From NCBI RefSeq assembly GCF_012034205.1, contig NZ_JAATEM010000008.1, forward strand, positions 62,001 to 126,000: a DNA stretch of 64,000 bases. Direction: 5' to 3'. Below are positions 1-9,538 of this stretch, piece after piece. This DNA comes from Streptomyces composti (GTDB lineage Bacteria > Actinomycetota > Actinomycetes > Streptomycetales > Streptomycetaceae). A program made the position numbers and the translations under genes. Under the pieces are notes generated by a model. It was not told the DNA's origin and made no database searches. It saw nothing but the letters and a program-made list of their open reading frames with translations. How positions within the stretch are numbered: position 1 is the first letter of the stretch; each line of letters opens with the position of its first letter.

Positions 1-3000
1 TAGGCCGCCCGCTGCATGATGTGCAGCTTGATCCGCTGATACCGCTCATCGCTGGTGTCGAACGCGGTCAGGAAGTTCCGCGCGTACAGCGGCAGGCTCT
101 GCTGCACCAGCGTGTCCCCGATGCCGCCCGGGGTGGGCCCGTAGGGCAGGACGCCCATGTGCCGCAGCAGCTCGGCCTGCTTCGGCTTGTCCTTCACCAG
201 CAGCGAGGCGGGGATGCTCACCACCGGGCCGGTACCCGGGTTGAACCACGGGTCGCCCTGCGTGATCAGGTGCATGGAGTCCTGCGAGATCCGCCAGTTG
301 CCGGAGGAGTCCATGCCCCACGCCTTGCCGATCGGCCCGTCCGCGATGAACTTGGGCACCCGCGCCATGATGTACCGCTCGGTCTTCGGCACGAGCCTGG
401 GGACCAGCTTCTTCTGCTTCTCGTCCCACACCATGGCCGTGCCGTCCCGGCCGATCCGGTTGCCGTCGGCGTCCTGCATCCACCCCACGGAGATGGGGGC
501 GTTGAAGAACATGCTGGCGTAGCCAACCGTCTGCGGCCGGTCGGCGATGATGCGCGCCCAGCGCTGCCACGCCTCCGTGGTGGCCGCGAAGAACGGGCTC
601 ATGAAGCGCAGCGCGTGCGCGGCATCCGAGCGGTGGGCGATGTCGAAGACGAGCTTGCGGGTGTCCTTCAGCGCCAGGCGCCGGGCCGTCTCCGCGATCC
701 GGTCGGCGTCCTTCTGCGTGACCTTCACACCCTGCTTCAGCTCCTGCGACACCAGCGCGCGGGCGTGCCCCTCGTAGAGCTGGTTGAACAGCGGATGACG
801 CGACATGCGGTCGGCCGGGATGGAGGCCGCCCACTTGTACCACCAGTCGATCACCCGGTCCGTGGCACGGGAGACGTGGTTGGACCCGGCCAGGGCCTCC
901 CCGAGCTGGTGCGAGTGCACGTACTGCGGGCGCTGGCCCGTCTTGGCCAGCTCCGTCAGGTAATCGACGTCGGCCTCACCCTTCAGGGCGGCCTCGCGCA
1001 CCCCGGACATCGCGGGCATGTACTCGTCCACCTCATGCCACACCGCAGCCGCGATGCGCTCCGGGGTGTCGTACTTGATGCCCAGCCGCTGACGGTAGCG
1101 GCGCCCCGCCGCCGTCTTCGTCAGCCAGTCGGTCATTTCCTCGATGGACTTGCCCTGCACCGCCATACGGGCGAACTCGTCCTGCATGATCTGGTGGTTG
1201 ATGGCCTTGTGCCACGCCTGCACGAACAGGTTCTCCGTGCCTGGATACGAGATCGGCGCGGCAGCCTTGGTGCTGGCGGCCCGCTGAAGGTTGGAGTGGA
1301 TGAGCTGCTTGTTCCGCTGGAGCAGGGTCCGCAGCGAGTCGTCCGAGCTGATCAGCTTCATGTAGTACTCGCCCTTTTCACCCGCGAGGGCGGGGGGCAG
1401 CTCGATGCCGCCGACCGACACCGGCCGGTCGAGCTGCGACGCCTGACGGAAGCTCCTCTCGCGCAGCGTCTTGGCCGCCTCGGCTGCAACCACCTGCGTC
1501 TCCCGCCCGGCCAGCAGCTCGTCCATCTGCTCTTCCAGGGCGGTCAGCCGCTCCCGGCGAGCCGGCGAGTGCGTGGCAAGGCGCCGCTCCGCCGTGGCCA
1601 CCTCGCGGTCCAGCTTGGCCACGAGCTGCTGCATGGCCTTGTACTTCGCCGGGTCCGCAGCCTCGTCCATCGCCTCCAGGCGGGTGCGGGCCTTCGTCGC
1701 GCGGGCGCGGGCCTTGCCCAGGTCGGTGCGGTACACCGCGTCCGCCCGCTCGAAGCTCGTACGGATACGGTCCAGCTCGGGCTGAAGTGCCTTGATCTCC
1801 TCGTCCGCGAACTTGATGCCCTCGCGGGCCACGGCCTCCTGGCCCTCGTAGAAGGACGGCTTCTTCCAGTGGTAGAGGTTCGTGGCCAGGTTCTTGACGC
1901 CGTACCCGGCGCGCACGGCCATGGCCGCGGCCCCGAGACGGGCCGTCTGTCCCAGCAGGTCGTCCGACAGGACGCGGGGGATGTAGCCCAGGCGGAACAG
2001 GGTCGCGAACTTCCACAGATGCGACACGTAGTCCAGGCCGTCCACGATCCAGTCGGGATTGCCGATGCGGGCCGTGCGCAGCGCCTTCAGCGCGCTGGAG
2101 TGCCGGGCCAGCGTCTTGTCCAGCATCCCCAGGTCGATCAGGATGTGGTCGTTGGCCAGCTTCGTGACCATGTTGGGGTGGATCTTCAGGCGGCCGTCCT
2201 TGCCCGCGAAGATGTCCACCGACTGCTTCTCGTCACCGAAGTTGGCGCCCGAGTAGCGGCGCAGCTCCTCCTGGCCGTGGGTGATCTGGCTCCTGTACTG
2301 CCGGTACAGGGCCATGCCTTCATCATGGGAGAAGCCGTGCTTCTCGGCGACCTTGGTCACGCCCAGGCCCTGGATCTCGTCCAGCAGCTCCAGGCGCTCG
2401 CCCTCCGTGCTCGTCTTGAGGTACCGGTTCAGCAGGTCCGCGCGGATGTCCGGGCCGATGCCCGGGATGCGGGCGATGTGCCCGCGCAGCTCGTCAATGG
2501 CCTCCGGGTGCAGATCGTCAATGGCGATCATGCCGTTGGGGTGGGACTCGGCGAAGGAACGGATGAACGTGGCGGAGCTGCCGAACATGTCGTTGGCGTA
2601 GATGCGTGCCTTGGCGACCTTCCCGACCTGGCGGGATGTCGTGCCCAGCGCCGGCCCCGTGCGGAACAGCTTCTGGTTCGCCGTGCGCGCGTAGGCGCGG
2701 GAGGCGGAGAACCGGGTGAGGTTCAGCGCGTCCAGCTCGCCGTAGTGCTTCAGTGCCTCCTCATAGCGGGCCACCAGATCGTCATCCTTGGCGATCTTGG
2801 CCCGCAGGTCTTCTACGTGGTCGCGGATCATCCGCTCGGCGCCGGGGCTGATCCGGCCCGACAGGCTGGGCAGCGTCTCCAGCTCCAGTTTGCTGATCCG
2901 CTCGTCCACCGCGCTCATGCGCAGCTCGGCCGCCGCGTTCTCGGCCTGGAGGCGGGCTCGGGCCTCGGCGTCGCCCAGCGTGGTGCGCAGGAAGAGATTC

Positions 3001-3890
3001 ACCTCTTCCGGGCTCTTGAGCTTGCTGATGATGCTGCCCGCCCGCGGCCCCAGCGCGGACTTCTTGAACATGCTCAAGTTGTTGATGAGCTGCGGGTTGT
3101 CCTTGTTCTCCCAGATGAAGTCCTGGACCTTGGCCATGCGGGAGCTGGCCATCATCTTCTCGATGTCGTCGGCCGACCAGCCCTCGCGCGGGCGCGGGGT
3201 GACCATGTACTTGCGGCGGGCGGCACCGATCGCCTTACCGCCCAGGACCGCAGGATCCAGCCACCAGCGGGCCGCGAAGTCGGACGCGCCGGAGGAGAAG
3301 GAGAACAGCTCGTTGTCCCGGCGCAACTGCTCCACGGCGCGGTTGCCGACGACCGGCATACCGACCTTCTTCAGCAGCTCCTGCTGCTCGTCCTCCGAAA
3401 GATCCTTCCACCCGGGCGGCAAGTACGCCTCCGCCGGTGTGGCGTACAGGGGGCGGCCGGCCATCAGCTCCTCGGCCGACGCCGGCCCCATCTCCGCGCC
3501 GGTGATCTGCTCCGCCTGCGAGTACGCGCGGGCGGTGAACGCCTGCCCGGGGGAGATGTGCTCGGCCGCCCGCCAGGCCCTCGCCCACTCCGACGCCGAC
3601 AGAAGCCGACCGAAGTCGCGTTCCTGGGCGGAGGAGCCCATCAGGATGGACGTGGACAGCGGCTGGCTGATCGCGTTGTCGTACAGCCACGTCAGCCCGT
3701 GCATGGCGCGCTCGATCGGCTTGGAGCCGGGGCGCAGGATGTACCCCTCGATCGCCCGGCCGGTCCACGACTTGCCCTCTTCCTCGTCATCGTCCATGAC
3801 GGCGTCCAGGCCCGCCCCCAGATAGGTGCCGACGATCGGCACCATGGGCAGCCCGTCCCGGACGTTCTTGAGGAGGTCGCCGAAGTCCAT
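1..3890 (-). CDS. Very large prophage protein, probable virion/ejection polyprotein (3' end outside window)
   Basis: The frame opens at ATG 3890 (M-D-F-G-D-L-L-K) and stays open to position 1, so at least 1,296 residues are present and the C-terminus is missing. I translated it by eye. It is mostly helical and charged, with a coiled-coil-like stretch near the middle (EAMDEAADPAKYKAM region) and a segment resembling large polyvalent phage proteins (SPFFAATTEAWQRWA). No signal peptide is seen. Its start shares one base with the stop of the upstream 63-aa gene, so translation is probably coupled. Position downstream of terminase, portal and small head-region genes suggests a structural or DNA-ejection protein, as for the >1,300-aa internal virion proteins of podoviruses. 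That role is inferred from size and position only. Confidence 0.75.
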   Translation of the reverse strand, partial: MDFGDLLKNVRDGLPMVPIVGTYLGAGLDAVMDDDEEEGKSWTGRAIEGYILRPGSKPIERAMHGLTWLYDNAISQPLSTSILMGSSAQERDFGRLLSASEWARAWRAAEHISPGQAFTARAYSQAEQITGAEMGPASAEELMAGRPLYATPAEAYLPPGWKDLSEDEQQELLKKVGMPVVGNRAVEQLRRDNELFSFSSGASDFAARWWLDPAVLGGKAIGAARRKYMVTPRPREGWSADDIEKMMASSRMAKVQDFIWENKDNPQLINNLSMFKKSALGPRAGSIISKLKSPEEVNLFLRTTLGDAEARARLQAENAAAELRMSAVDERISKLELETLPSLSGRISPGAERMIRDHVEDLRAKIAKDDDLVARYEEALKHYGELDALNLTRFSASRAYARTANQKLFRTGPALGTTSRQVGKVAKARIYANDMFGSSATFIRSFAESHPNGMIAIDDLHPEAIDELRGHIARIPGIGPDIRADLLNRYLKTSTEGERLELLDEIQGLGVTKVAEKHGFSHDEGMALYRQYRSQITHGQEELRRYSGANFGDEKQSVDIFAGKDGRLKIHPNMVTKLANDHILIDLGMLDKTLARHSSALKALRTARIGNPDWIVDGLDYVSHLWKFATLFRLGYIPRVLSDDLLGQTARLGAAAMAVRAGYGVKNLATNLYHWKKPSFYEGQEAVAREGIKFADEEIKALQPELDRIRTSFERADAVYRTDLGKARARATKARTRLEAMDEAADPAKYKAMQQLVAKLDREVATAERRLATHSPARRERLTALEEQMDELLAGRETQVVAAEAAKTLRERSFRQASQLDRPVSVGGIELPPALAGEKGEYYMKLISSDDSLRTLLQRNKQLIHSNLQRAASTKAAAPISYPGTENLFVQAWHKAINHQIMQDEFARMAVQGKSIEEMTDWLTKTAAGRRYRQRLGIKYDTPERIAAAVWHEVDEYMPAMSGVREAALKGEADVDYLTELAKTGQRPQYVHSHQLGEALAGSNHVSRATDRVIDWWYKWAASIPADRMSRHPLFNQLYEGHARALVSQELKQGVKVTQKDADRIAETARRLALKDTRKLVFDIAHRSDAAHALRFMSPFFAATTEAWQRWARIIADRPQTVGYASMFFNAPISVGWMQDADGNRIGRDGTAMVWDEKQKKLVPRLVPKTERYIMARVPKFIADGPIGKAWGMDSSGNWRISQDSMHLITQGDPWFNPGTGPVVSIPASLLVKDKPKQAELLRHMGVLPYGPTPGGIGDTLVQQSLPLYARNFLTAFDTSDERYQRIKLHIMQRAA

Positions 3891-4081
3891 CAGACCTCCG
3901 GCTCAGTGAAAGACAGCTCCGAGGGGTAGACGTCGATGGGCGTGGCCGACGCCTGCATGCCGTAGGCCAGCCCGTATCCGATGTAGTTGGCGTTCGGGCC
4001 GTTGAGCGCGAAGTCCACGGCCAGGGCCGGGGCGTCCTCGAAGAAGTTCAGGTAGTTCCCCAGCGTCGTCCACCAGTTCAT
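3890..4081 (-). CDS. Small prophage protein, 63 aa
   Basis: Starts M-N-W-W-T-T-L-G-N-Y at ATG 4081, which overlaps the TGA of the upstream gene by four bases. Its own TGA shares an A with the ATG of the giant protein. The protein is acidic and aromatic-rich with a Gly/Ala/Tyr middle (NYIGYGLAYG). I recognise no family. The tight coupling on both sides implies a virion-assembly role in step with its neighbours, but this is inference. Confidence 0.75.
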   Translation of the reverse strand: MNWWTTLGNYLNFFEDAPALAVDFALNGPNANYIGYGLAYGMQASATPIDVYPSELSFTEPEV

Positions 4082-4527
4082 GCCATCCCCTTGAGCTGCC
4101 GCACGAAGTTGCGGGCCGCCTTGCTGGAACCCGGCTGGTTCGCCATGTGCTCGAACACCGGCAGCCACGCCACCAGCCGCCGCAGATCCTCGTCCGGCTG
4201 GTTCGGCAGCCCCAGCACCTCCAGCCCCGGCCCGTCACCGGACGGGGCACCGGCCGTGACCGGCTCGTCCGGCATCTGCGACGGCATGTCGAACCCGATC
4301 AGGTCCGCCGTCAGGTCGGCAGGCTCCGGAGCCCCGACGTCACCGCCCGGGGACTCCGACAGGGGGGCAGACTGCTGCAAGTTCTCCAGCTCCTGCCGCT
4401 CCCCGTACTTGCCCCCGGAGGGGACACGGACGGGCTGCGAAGGCCCGCCATCGGTGCGCCGGCTCAGCGCACCCGGCCCGCTGACGGGGGCCGGGTTGCT
4501 CGGCCTCTGGTATCCGCCGCGGGCCAT
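4078..4527 (-). CDS. Prophage protein, 149 aa, disordered N-terminal half
   Basis: ATG at 4527. The first ~100 residues are rich in Gly, Pro, Ser and Asp and look disordered. The C-terminal ~45 residues (DEDLRRLVAWLPVFEHMANQ, then RNFVRQLKGMA) look like two helices. It lies three bases downstream of the 77-aa gene and overlaps the next gene by ATGA. The shape, a flexible arm plus a helical tail, suits a small head or scaffold accessory protein, but no family is recognised. Confidence 0.75.
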   Translation of the reverse strand: MARGGYQRPSNPAPVSGPGALSRRTDGGPSQPVRVPSGGKYGERQELENLQQSAPLSESPGGDVGAPEPADLTADLIGFDMPSQMPDEPVTAGAPSGDGPGLEVLGLPNQPDEDLRRLVAWLPVFEHMANQPGSSKAARNFVRQLKGMA

Positions 4528-4530
4528 GAC

Positions 4531-4764
4531 TCAGTGCGCCTTGTTCTTGTCGTTGCTGCCAGTGGTCGGGCGGCCCGGCTGAAGCGAGGTGCTGTTCCAG
4601 CTCCCCGTGTTCGGCGCGGTGTCGCTGGCGCCGCCCTGCGACTTGCCCGCGTTGGTGCCCTGCATCGGCATCTGGGTGTGCGGGCCGATCATGCCGCCCT
4701 TCAGGCCCTCCATCGGCTTGGAGCTTCCCTCGTGGAACGGGTCGCCCGCGAATCCTTCGGCCAT
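4531..4764 (-). CDS. Small Gly/Ser/Asn-rich prophage protein, 77 aa
   Basis: Starts M-A-E-G-F-A-G-D-P-F at ATG 4764, sharing one base with the stop of the zinc-ribbon gene (TGATG). The whole protein is low complexity (Gly, Ser, Asn, Thr, Met) and predicted disordered, with no cysteine or membrane segment. Coupled translation and even spacing support it being real. The function is unknown. Confidence 0.7.
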   Translation of the reverse strand: MAEGFAGDPFHEGSSKPMEGLKGGMIGPHTQMPMQGTNAGKSQGGASDTAPNTGSWNSTSLQPGRPTTGSNDKNKAH

Positions 4765-5015
4765 CACTTCTCCCTCTTGTGTCCGGCCGCGCAGTACTTG
4801 GGCTTGGCGCCCTTGCCCGACCACTTCTTCCTGGGCTGCGAGCATCCGTCGTGCTCGCAGACGTCGCCCGGCGCCTCGAAGGCCGCCGGGGGCTGCGGGT
4901 TGGCCTCGGCGGCGGCCACGCGCGCCTGAAGGCCCGGGATCGGGCATCCGATCCAGTGCGTGGTGACGCCGTTCTCGGGCTCACGCCCGCAGTTCGAGCA
5001 CCGCTGGGCGGTCAT
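4764..5015 (-). CDS. Small zinc-ribbon prophage protein, 83 aa
   Basis: ATG at 5015 overlaps the portal stop codon by four bases. Two Cys clusters are visible: CSNCG near residue 6 with a later GCP, and CEHDGCSQPRKK with YCAAGHK near the C-terminus. These suggest two metal-binding knuckles. Placement directly after the portal gene is typical of small head-region genes in actinophages. Whether it binds nucleic acid or protein cannot be told. Confidence 0.75.
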   Translation of the reverse strand: MTAQRCSNCGREPENGVTTHWIGCPIPGLQARVAAAEANPQPPAAFEAPGDVCEHDGCSQPRKKWSGKGAKPKYCAAGHKREK

Positions 5016-6838
5016 GCCGGGACGCTCCTCTTCACTGAGGCGGAGGCCATGGGCCGTCCGCTGCTGGTGAGCCCGGCGAGAAGGCTCATGACGTCAGGCT
5101 TGCCGCCAGGGCCCATCTGCGCCTGGCCCGGCGCGATACCACCCGGCATGCCCGTGGACGGGTTGATCCCATAGGGCACCCCGGCCCCACCCTCGCCAGA
5201 GGCCGGGGTGCCTGGGGGAGCCCCGGCCGCGGACGTGGACGGCTCGGGCTGGGGCTCCGGACTGAAGGCCGTCAGGATCGCCTCATGCATGGGCATCTTT
5301 TCCCGGAGGTCGATCAGCTTGGCGGCGTTGGTGAGCAGCATGGTCGGGTCCATGCCCTGCTGGGCCATGATCCCGATGGACGACAGCAGGGCGAACACAC
5401 CCTGCTTGAGGGCATCGGTGGTCTGCTCCTTGTCCACCTCGGCCTGAAGCTGCGCCACGTCCACGTCCATGGGCAACTGCCGCTGGACGAAGTCCCGCGA
5501 GACGAGCTGGTCTCCGCGGAGCTGAAGCAGGAAGATCAGCGCCTGGTTCGGGTTCATCCCCGAGGCGAAACCGTAGGAGACGGACACCCGGTAGTTGCCC
5601 TTGATGTCCTTCGCCGGCGTGTAGAACTCCTCGAACGGCGTGCCGTTGATGACACCCGAGATGGACTTCCTGGCGTCCGGCCAGTACTTCTCGTCCATCT
5701 CGAAGCACAGCTCAAGAGCGCGCTCCAGGGCGTCACCGATGATGAGCTGACCGGTGGCGACCTGGATGTCATAGCCGCCGTTGAGGGCGTCCACGCCCCG
5801 CCCCGTGATGATTGAAGCGTCAACATCACCGGTGGCCGACGCCGGTGTACGGGTGCCCTTCATGACCTCGGCGGCCAGAAGCTGGTCCTGCGCCCACGCG
5901 GTCTGGGGCAGGTCGGTGCCCACCCGGCGGATCTTCTCCGGGCTGTTGGTGCGGATCACCGCATCGTCGCCGAAGGGGATCTTCTGCACGTCAGTGGGGA
6001 TGGCCAGCGGCGCCCGGACCGTCTGCTGCGTCGCCTGGAGCCCGAGCATCGCCACACGGTTGCGGGCCAGCATCGGCCAGACCACGTCATCGAACTGGCC
6101 GCGGTCCTGGTCGTCCCACGTCGGCTTGCGGGCGATCACCACCGGGACCTTGCCGAACCTGTTCGGCACGTTCATCAGGACCAGGTTCTTGCGCTCCGGC
6201 ATGTAGAGGACGTAATCGTCCTTGTCGCAGTACTTGACCACCTCAAGCTCTGTGTCGCCGGTGACCTGGCGGCCAAAGGGCTGATCCTTGCCCAGGATCT
6301 GGTCCGCGTGCTCGGGGAACTTCGACGCCAGACGCCGCGCGCTCTCGCGCCACACCTTCGTGTAGGAGATGACCTTGCCGCCCAGGTCGAACTGGGCGTA
6401 GTGCTTCATCGGGTTGTCGATGCGCAAGCGCGGGCGGCCGGCCTGGAAGTCCGGCTCCACCACGATCGGCATGGCCCCGTACGTCAGGTACCAGTCGCAG
6501 CCGGTGGGCATCTGCCGCTTCAGGCCCGAGTCGATGATGTACGAGTAGGCGATCTTCGTGCGCTTGGCGACGAACTTCTTCTGCCGCTCGGAGGTGACCA
6601 CGCCCGGCGCGCAGTTCAGCGAAGGCAGCGGCGCCAGGTTCTCGGCGAGCTGCCGGGCCGTGGTGTCCAGGATGTTGGCCGTGATCGGGCGCGGCCAGGC
6701 ATCGGGCATCGACCCCGGCGCAATGTTGTCGATCTTCTGCGCACGGGCGTCGAAGACCGTCTGATGCCGGGCGTCCCGTTCCTGGCTGTCACGGCGCAGG
6801 GCCTCCACCCGGGCCGCGACCTTCGCTATGTCCGCCAT
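5012..6838 (-). CDS. Phage portal protein
   Basis: 608 residues. I chose ATG 6838 because AGGAGG lies five bases upstream; an in-frame GTG two codons earlier overlaps that site. The body has features of SPP1/P22-like portals: N-terminal helix (ADIAKVAARVEALRRDSQER), the PRPITANILDTTARQLAENLAPLP segment, a central wing, then TTDALKQGVFALLSSIG helices and a Gly/Pro-rich C-terminal tail. The portal forms the dodecameric head vertex through which terminase packages DNA. It lies 31 bp after the endolysin and overlaps the zinc-ribbon gene by ATGA. Family assignment rests on length, context and general resemblance to actinophage portals. Confidence 0.8.
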   Translation of the reverse strand: MADIAKVAARVEALRRDSQERDARHQTVFDARAQKIDNIAPGSMPDAWPRPITANILDTTARQLAENLAPLPSLNCAPGVVTSERQKKFVAKRTKIAYSYIIDSGLKRQMPTGCDWYLTYGAMPIVVEPDFQAGRPRLRIDNPMKHYAQFDLGGKVISYTKVWRESARRLASKFPEHADQILGKDQPFGRQVTGDTELEVVKYCDKDDYVLYMPERKNLVLMNVPNRFGKVPVVIARKPTWDDQDRGQFDDVVWPMLARNRVAMLGLQATQQTVRAPLAIPTDVQKIPFGDDAVIRTNSPEKIRRVGTDLPQTAWAQDQLLAAEVMKGTRTPASATGDVDASIITGRGVDALNGGYDIQVATGQLIIGDALERALELCFEMDEKYWPDARKSISGVINGTPFEEFYTPAKDIKGNYRVSVSYGFASGMNPNQALIFLLQLRGDQLVSRDFVQRQLPMDVDVAQLQAEVDKEQTTDALKQGVFALLSSIGIMAQQGMDPTMLLTNAAKLIDLREKMPMHEAILTAFSPEPQPEPSTSAAGAPPGTPASGEGGAGVPYGINPSTGMPGGIAPGQAQMGPGGKPDVMSLLAGLTSSGRPMASASVKRSVPA

Positions 6839-6869
6839 GACCACCTCCTGCGGAAGAAAGGTACAGCCT

Positions 6870-7577
6870 CTACTTCACCTTTGCTTCCAAGGCTTCCACG
6901 CGCTTGGCCAAGGATTCCAAGGTCAGCTTGGCCTTCGTGGTCACACCGCCCCACTTACCGGCCGGCTTCGCCAGGCACGCGGCGATGTCCGAGCGCAGCT
7001 TCGACATGGCGAACCCGCGAGGATCGACCTTGCCCGGCTGCCACTCCAGATGACCGATCACTGACTTCTGCTTCCAGCCGTGCGCACGCAGCAGCGCCGC
7101 CGCCGCCTTGACCATCGCCACGTACTGCTTCGACGGCCACGGGTCCTTGCCGTCGCCCAGGTTCTCGCACTCGAACCCGTAAAAATGCCGGTTGCCGTCC
7201 GTCTTCGCCTCGTTCGCCGCCGGAGGGTTCGTCATGTACGACTCGGCCACCACCGCACGGAAGACATCGTCGTCCCCCAGGCCGGCGTGGTTCGTGCGAC
7301 CGTACCCCACCACATGCACATGCCCGCTCTTGCAGATCACGCCATGGCACAGCGGCCCCGGCAGCGACGCATACCCCTTCCGGCAGATCTCCACCGTAGC
7401 GTCATGACCCTTGGTCACCGTGTGATGGATCATCACCCCGTTGACCGGCCCCCACGCACCCTTGTGGTTCCGGTTGTGGTGCTCCGGCGACTTGCCGTCG
7501 GTCTTCTCCTCGAACACCGTCAGGCCCTCGGACTTCAGGGCCGCGATGAACTCCTTGTAGCTGAGTGGTGGTGCCAC
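6870..7577 (-). CDS. Endolysin: peptidoglycan amidase with C-terminal coiled coil
   Basis: 235 residues from GTG 7577, preceded by GAAGGAGTAGGAC. The N-terminal domain is an amidase_2/PGRP fold: zinc-ligand type residues appear in GVMIHHTVTKG (first His), the mid-domain CHGVI region, and IGHLEWQPGKVDPR near residue 185. It should cleave the MurNAc-L-Ala bond at lysis. The last ~25 residues (LESLAKRVEALEAKVK) form a heptad coiled coil, perhaps for oligomerisation; no classical cell-wall-binding repeats follow. There is no signal peptide, so a holin is needed or it acts from the virion. It sits between terminase and portal, an unusual place for a lysin. Confidence 0.88.
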   Translation of the reverse strand: MAPPLSYKEFIAALKSEGLTVFEEKTDGKSPEHHNRNHKGAWGPVNGVMIHHTVTKGHDATVEICRKGYASLPGPLCHGVICKSGHVHVVGYGRTNHAGLGDDDVFRAVVAESYMTNPPAANEAKTDGNRHFYGFECENLGDGKDPWPSKQYVAMVKAAAALLRAHGWKQKSVIGHLEWQPGKVDPRGFAMSKLRSDIAACLAKPAGKWGGVTTKAKLTLESLAKRVEALEAKVK

Positions 7578-7588
7578 GTCCTACTCCT

Positions 7589-9538
7589 TCACCACGTGGT
7601 GGCGCCGTCCCAGGCGCCAGCGCCCTGCTGCTGCAAGGCGAAGTCGATATCCACGACCATCTGTCCGGCCGCGTCGCGCTCCGAGGTGAACTCCGAGTTG
7701 TTCACGTGCCAGCCGGAGAAGTCGGAGACCATCAGCTCCCGGCAGCGAATCTCCGCGAACCACAGGGCCATCACGGTGTCCGTGAGACCCTTCGTCTCCG
7801 GAAACCACGAGCACAACTGCTCGATCAGCGCACGCACACCCTCCGACTGCGTCTGAGACGGCAGCCGGATCAGATTGCGGCCCTCGCGCCACCCCTCGAA
7901 CAGCGGCGCCATCGAGGAGACACCGAAGTCCGGGTCCCACTTGTTCGTGTTCGTGTGATGCGGGCTGATCAAACACCCGCGCGCCGCCAGGTACGAGCGG
8001 ATCAGCTGATCCTGCGTGATCGACGCCTGATAGGCGTTCTTCTCCACCCGCCACTCGGAGATGCCGTACCGCTCCGTCAGCCGCTCGATCTCCGAACGCA
8101 TCTCATGCGGCGGCATCCCCCGCTTGTTCACCACATCGAGCACCCACCGCACCCCCGTGCGGCGATCCAGGCCCACCACGACCATCGCCGTGCACCCGGC
8201 GGCGGCCGGGTCCAGCCCGGCGATCACCACCAGGCCGTCCATGCCGTACCGGCGGTGCTGCGACTGCCCGTCGAACATCCGGCCCGGATACCGGGCCCGG
8301 TCCACGCAGCCCTGGACGTCCTCCATCTTGAACACCGCATCGTCGGCCACCTGGTCCTGCATGTAGACCATCGACCAGTTCCGCGGAGACATCTTCCGGC
8401 GCTTCTTCGCCAGAGCCGGACCGTCCCACATCGGCCACAAGCCGTTCTCGTCCTGCTGCACGAGCTTGCGGGCCGCGATCGTGACCGGCGGCCGGTTCGT
8501 CTTCGGCCACAGCGTCACCCAGTCCTTCGGATCGTCCGCGTACTCCAGGACCGCAGGCTGCGTCAGATACGTCCACGGAGACTGACCCTCGGCGTAGTAC
8601 TGCGGCTTCAAGATCTCCGAGTACAGGTCCACCGTCTCCATGCGCGTACCGATCAGCAGCATGCGCCCGCCGGCGTCCGCCACACGCGAGCCGACCTGGT
8701 TCTGAATCCACGTGATCTGCTGCTCGAACTGCTGGTGATTGGTGTGGTCCACGCAGTCATCCATGATCGCCAGATCACAGCGCGAACCGTAGATGTGGCC
8801 CCCGATACCCACGGCCTGCACCGTCGGGTCCTTCTCACCGGCCGTACGCCCGGCCACGTAGATACGGTCCGCCGTCCACGACGCCGCACCCTCGGCGAAG
8901 CCCCCCGGCGGACCGAACGCCTGCTGAAGCTCCAAGTACGCCTCGGACTCCGCCAAGCGCTCCTTGATGGACAGCAGGAACTTCTTCGCCATGTCCTGGG
9001 TCTTGGAGATCAGCAGGATGCGCACGTTCGGGTCCTGGCAGATCCTCCACACCACGTAGTTCACGGTCAGCGTCGTGGACTTCGCGTGCTCCGGCGGCGT
9101 GTTCACCAAGATCTGGTCATCGTCGCCGCGGATGAACCGCTGCCGCGGGTGCAGATCCCGCGGCTCCCGCCCCTCCAACAGGTCGAACCACTGCAAGTGA
9201 TGCCAGAACAGGCGCGTGTTCAGGTACTTCTCACAGAACTCCGGGAAGTCCGGCACCTCCTTGGGCCCCTGCGCCCGCTCGATCTGCGCCTGCAACGCCC
9301 GGTCGATCAGATCCCGGTAGTCCGGGTCCGTCTTGCGGTAGTACTCGTGCGTCTTGCGCGTCACGCCGGCCTGGCGGCAGCCCTCGGCGATCGTGTGCCC
9401 CATGCGCACGGTCGCCACGATGATCTGCTTGCGCTCCTTGGACGACGCCTTCGAGATCCGGCGGTCCCGCGGGGAGCCGCCGTACAGCTTGCCGTCCTTG
9501 TTCACCGTCAGGCGGGCCACGTCCACCTCCCCGCTCAT
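7589..9538 (-). CDS. terL: Phage terminase large subunit
   Basis: 649 residues. ATG 9538 (M-S-G-E-V-D-V) follows AGGGGG. The first ~90 residues contain a helix-turn-helix-like segment (TIAEGCRQAGVTRKTHEYY), perhaps taking the small-subunit role. The ATPase follows with an atypical Walker A, NTPPEHAKSTT, and a Walker B-like strand LAIMDDCVDH. The C-terminal nuclease domain begins near VIAGLDPAAAGCTAMVV with acidic residues, and continues WRVEKNAYQ and LTDTVMALW. It cuts concatemeric phage DNA and drives it into the prohead through the portal. The endolysin gene follows after 11 bp. Confidence 0.92.
   Translation of the reverse strand: MSGEVDVARLTVNKDGKLYGGSPRDRRISKASSKERKQIIVATVRMGHTIAEGCRQAGVTRKTHEYYRKTDPDYRDLIDRALQAQIERAQGPKEVPDFPEFCEKYLNTRLFWHHLQWFDLLEGREPRDLHPRQRFIRGDDDQILVNTPPEHAKSTTLTVNYVVWRICQDPNVRILLISKTQDMAKKFLLSIKERLAESEAYLELQQAFGPPGGFAEGAASWTADRIYVAGRTAGEKDPTVQAVGIGGHIYGSRCDLAIMDDCVDHTNHQQFEQQITWIQNQVGSRVADAGGRMLLIGTRMETVDLYSEILKPQYYAEGQSPWTYLTQPAVLEYADDPKDWVTLWPKTNRPPVTIAARKLVQQDENGLWPMWDGPALAKKRRKMSPRNWSMVYMQDQVADDAVFKMEDVQGCVDRARYPGRMFDGQSQHRRYGMDGLVVIAGLDPAAAGCTAMVVVGLDRRTGVRWVLDVVNKRGMPPHEMRSEIERLTERYGISEWRVEKNAYQASITQDQLIRSYLAARGCLISPHHTNTNKWDPDFGVSSMAPLFEGWREGRNLIRLPSQTQSEGVRALIEQLCSWFPETKGLTDTVMALWFAEIRCRELMVSDFSGWHVNNSEFTSERDAAGQMVVDIDFALQQQGAGAWDGATTW

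Noticed and set aside
21..3929. 1,302-codon open frame on the + strand
   Set aside because: It mirrors the minus-strand giant phage gene; the translation is Arg/Leu/Val/His-rich with no motifs, as expected for the antisense of high-GC coding DNA. The same holds for 7,565-10,132 (+), 20,577-23,069 (-), 35,992-39,504 (-) and 49,727-54,493 (+).
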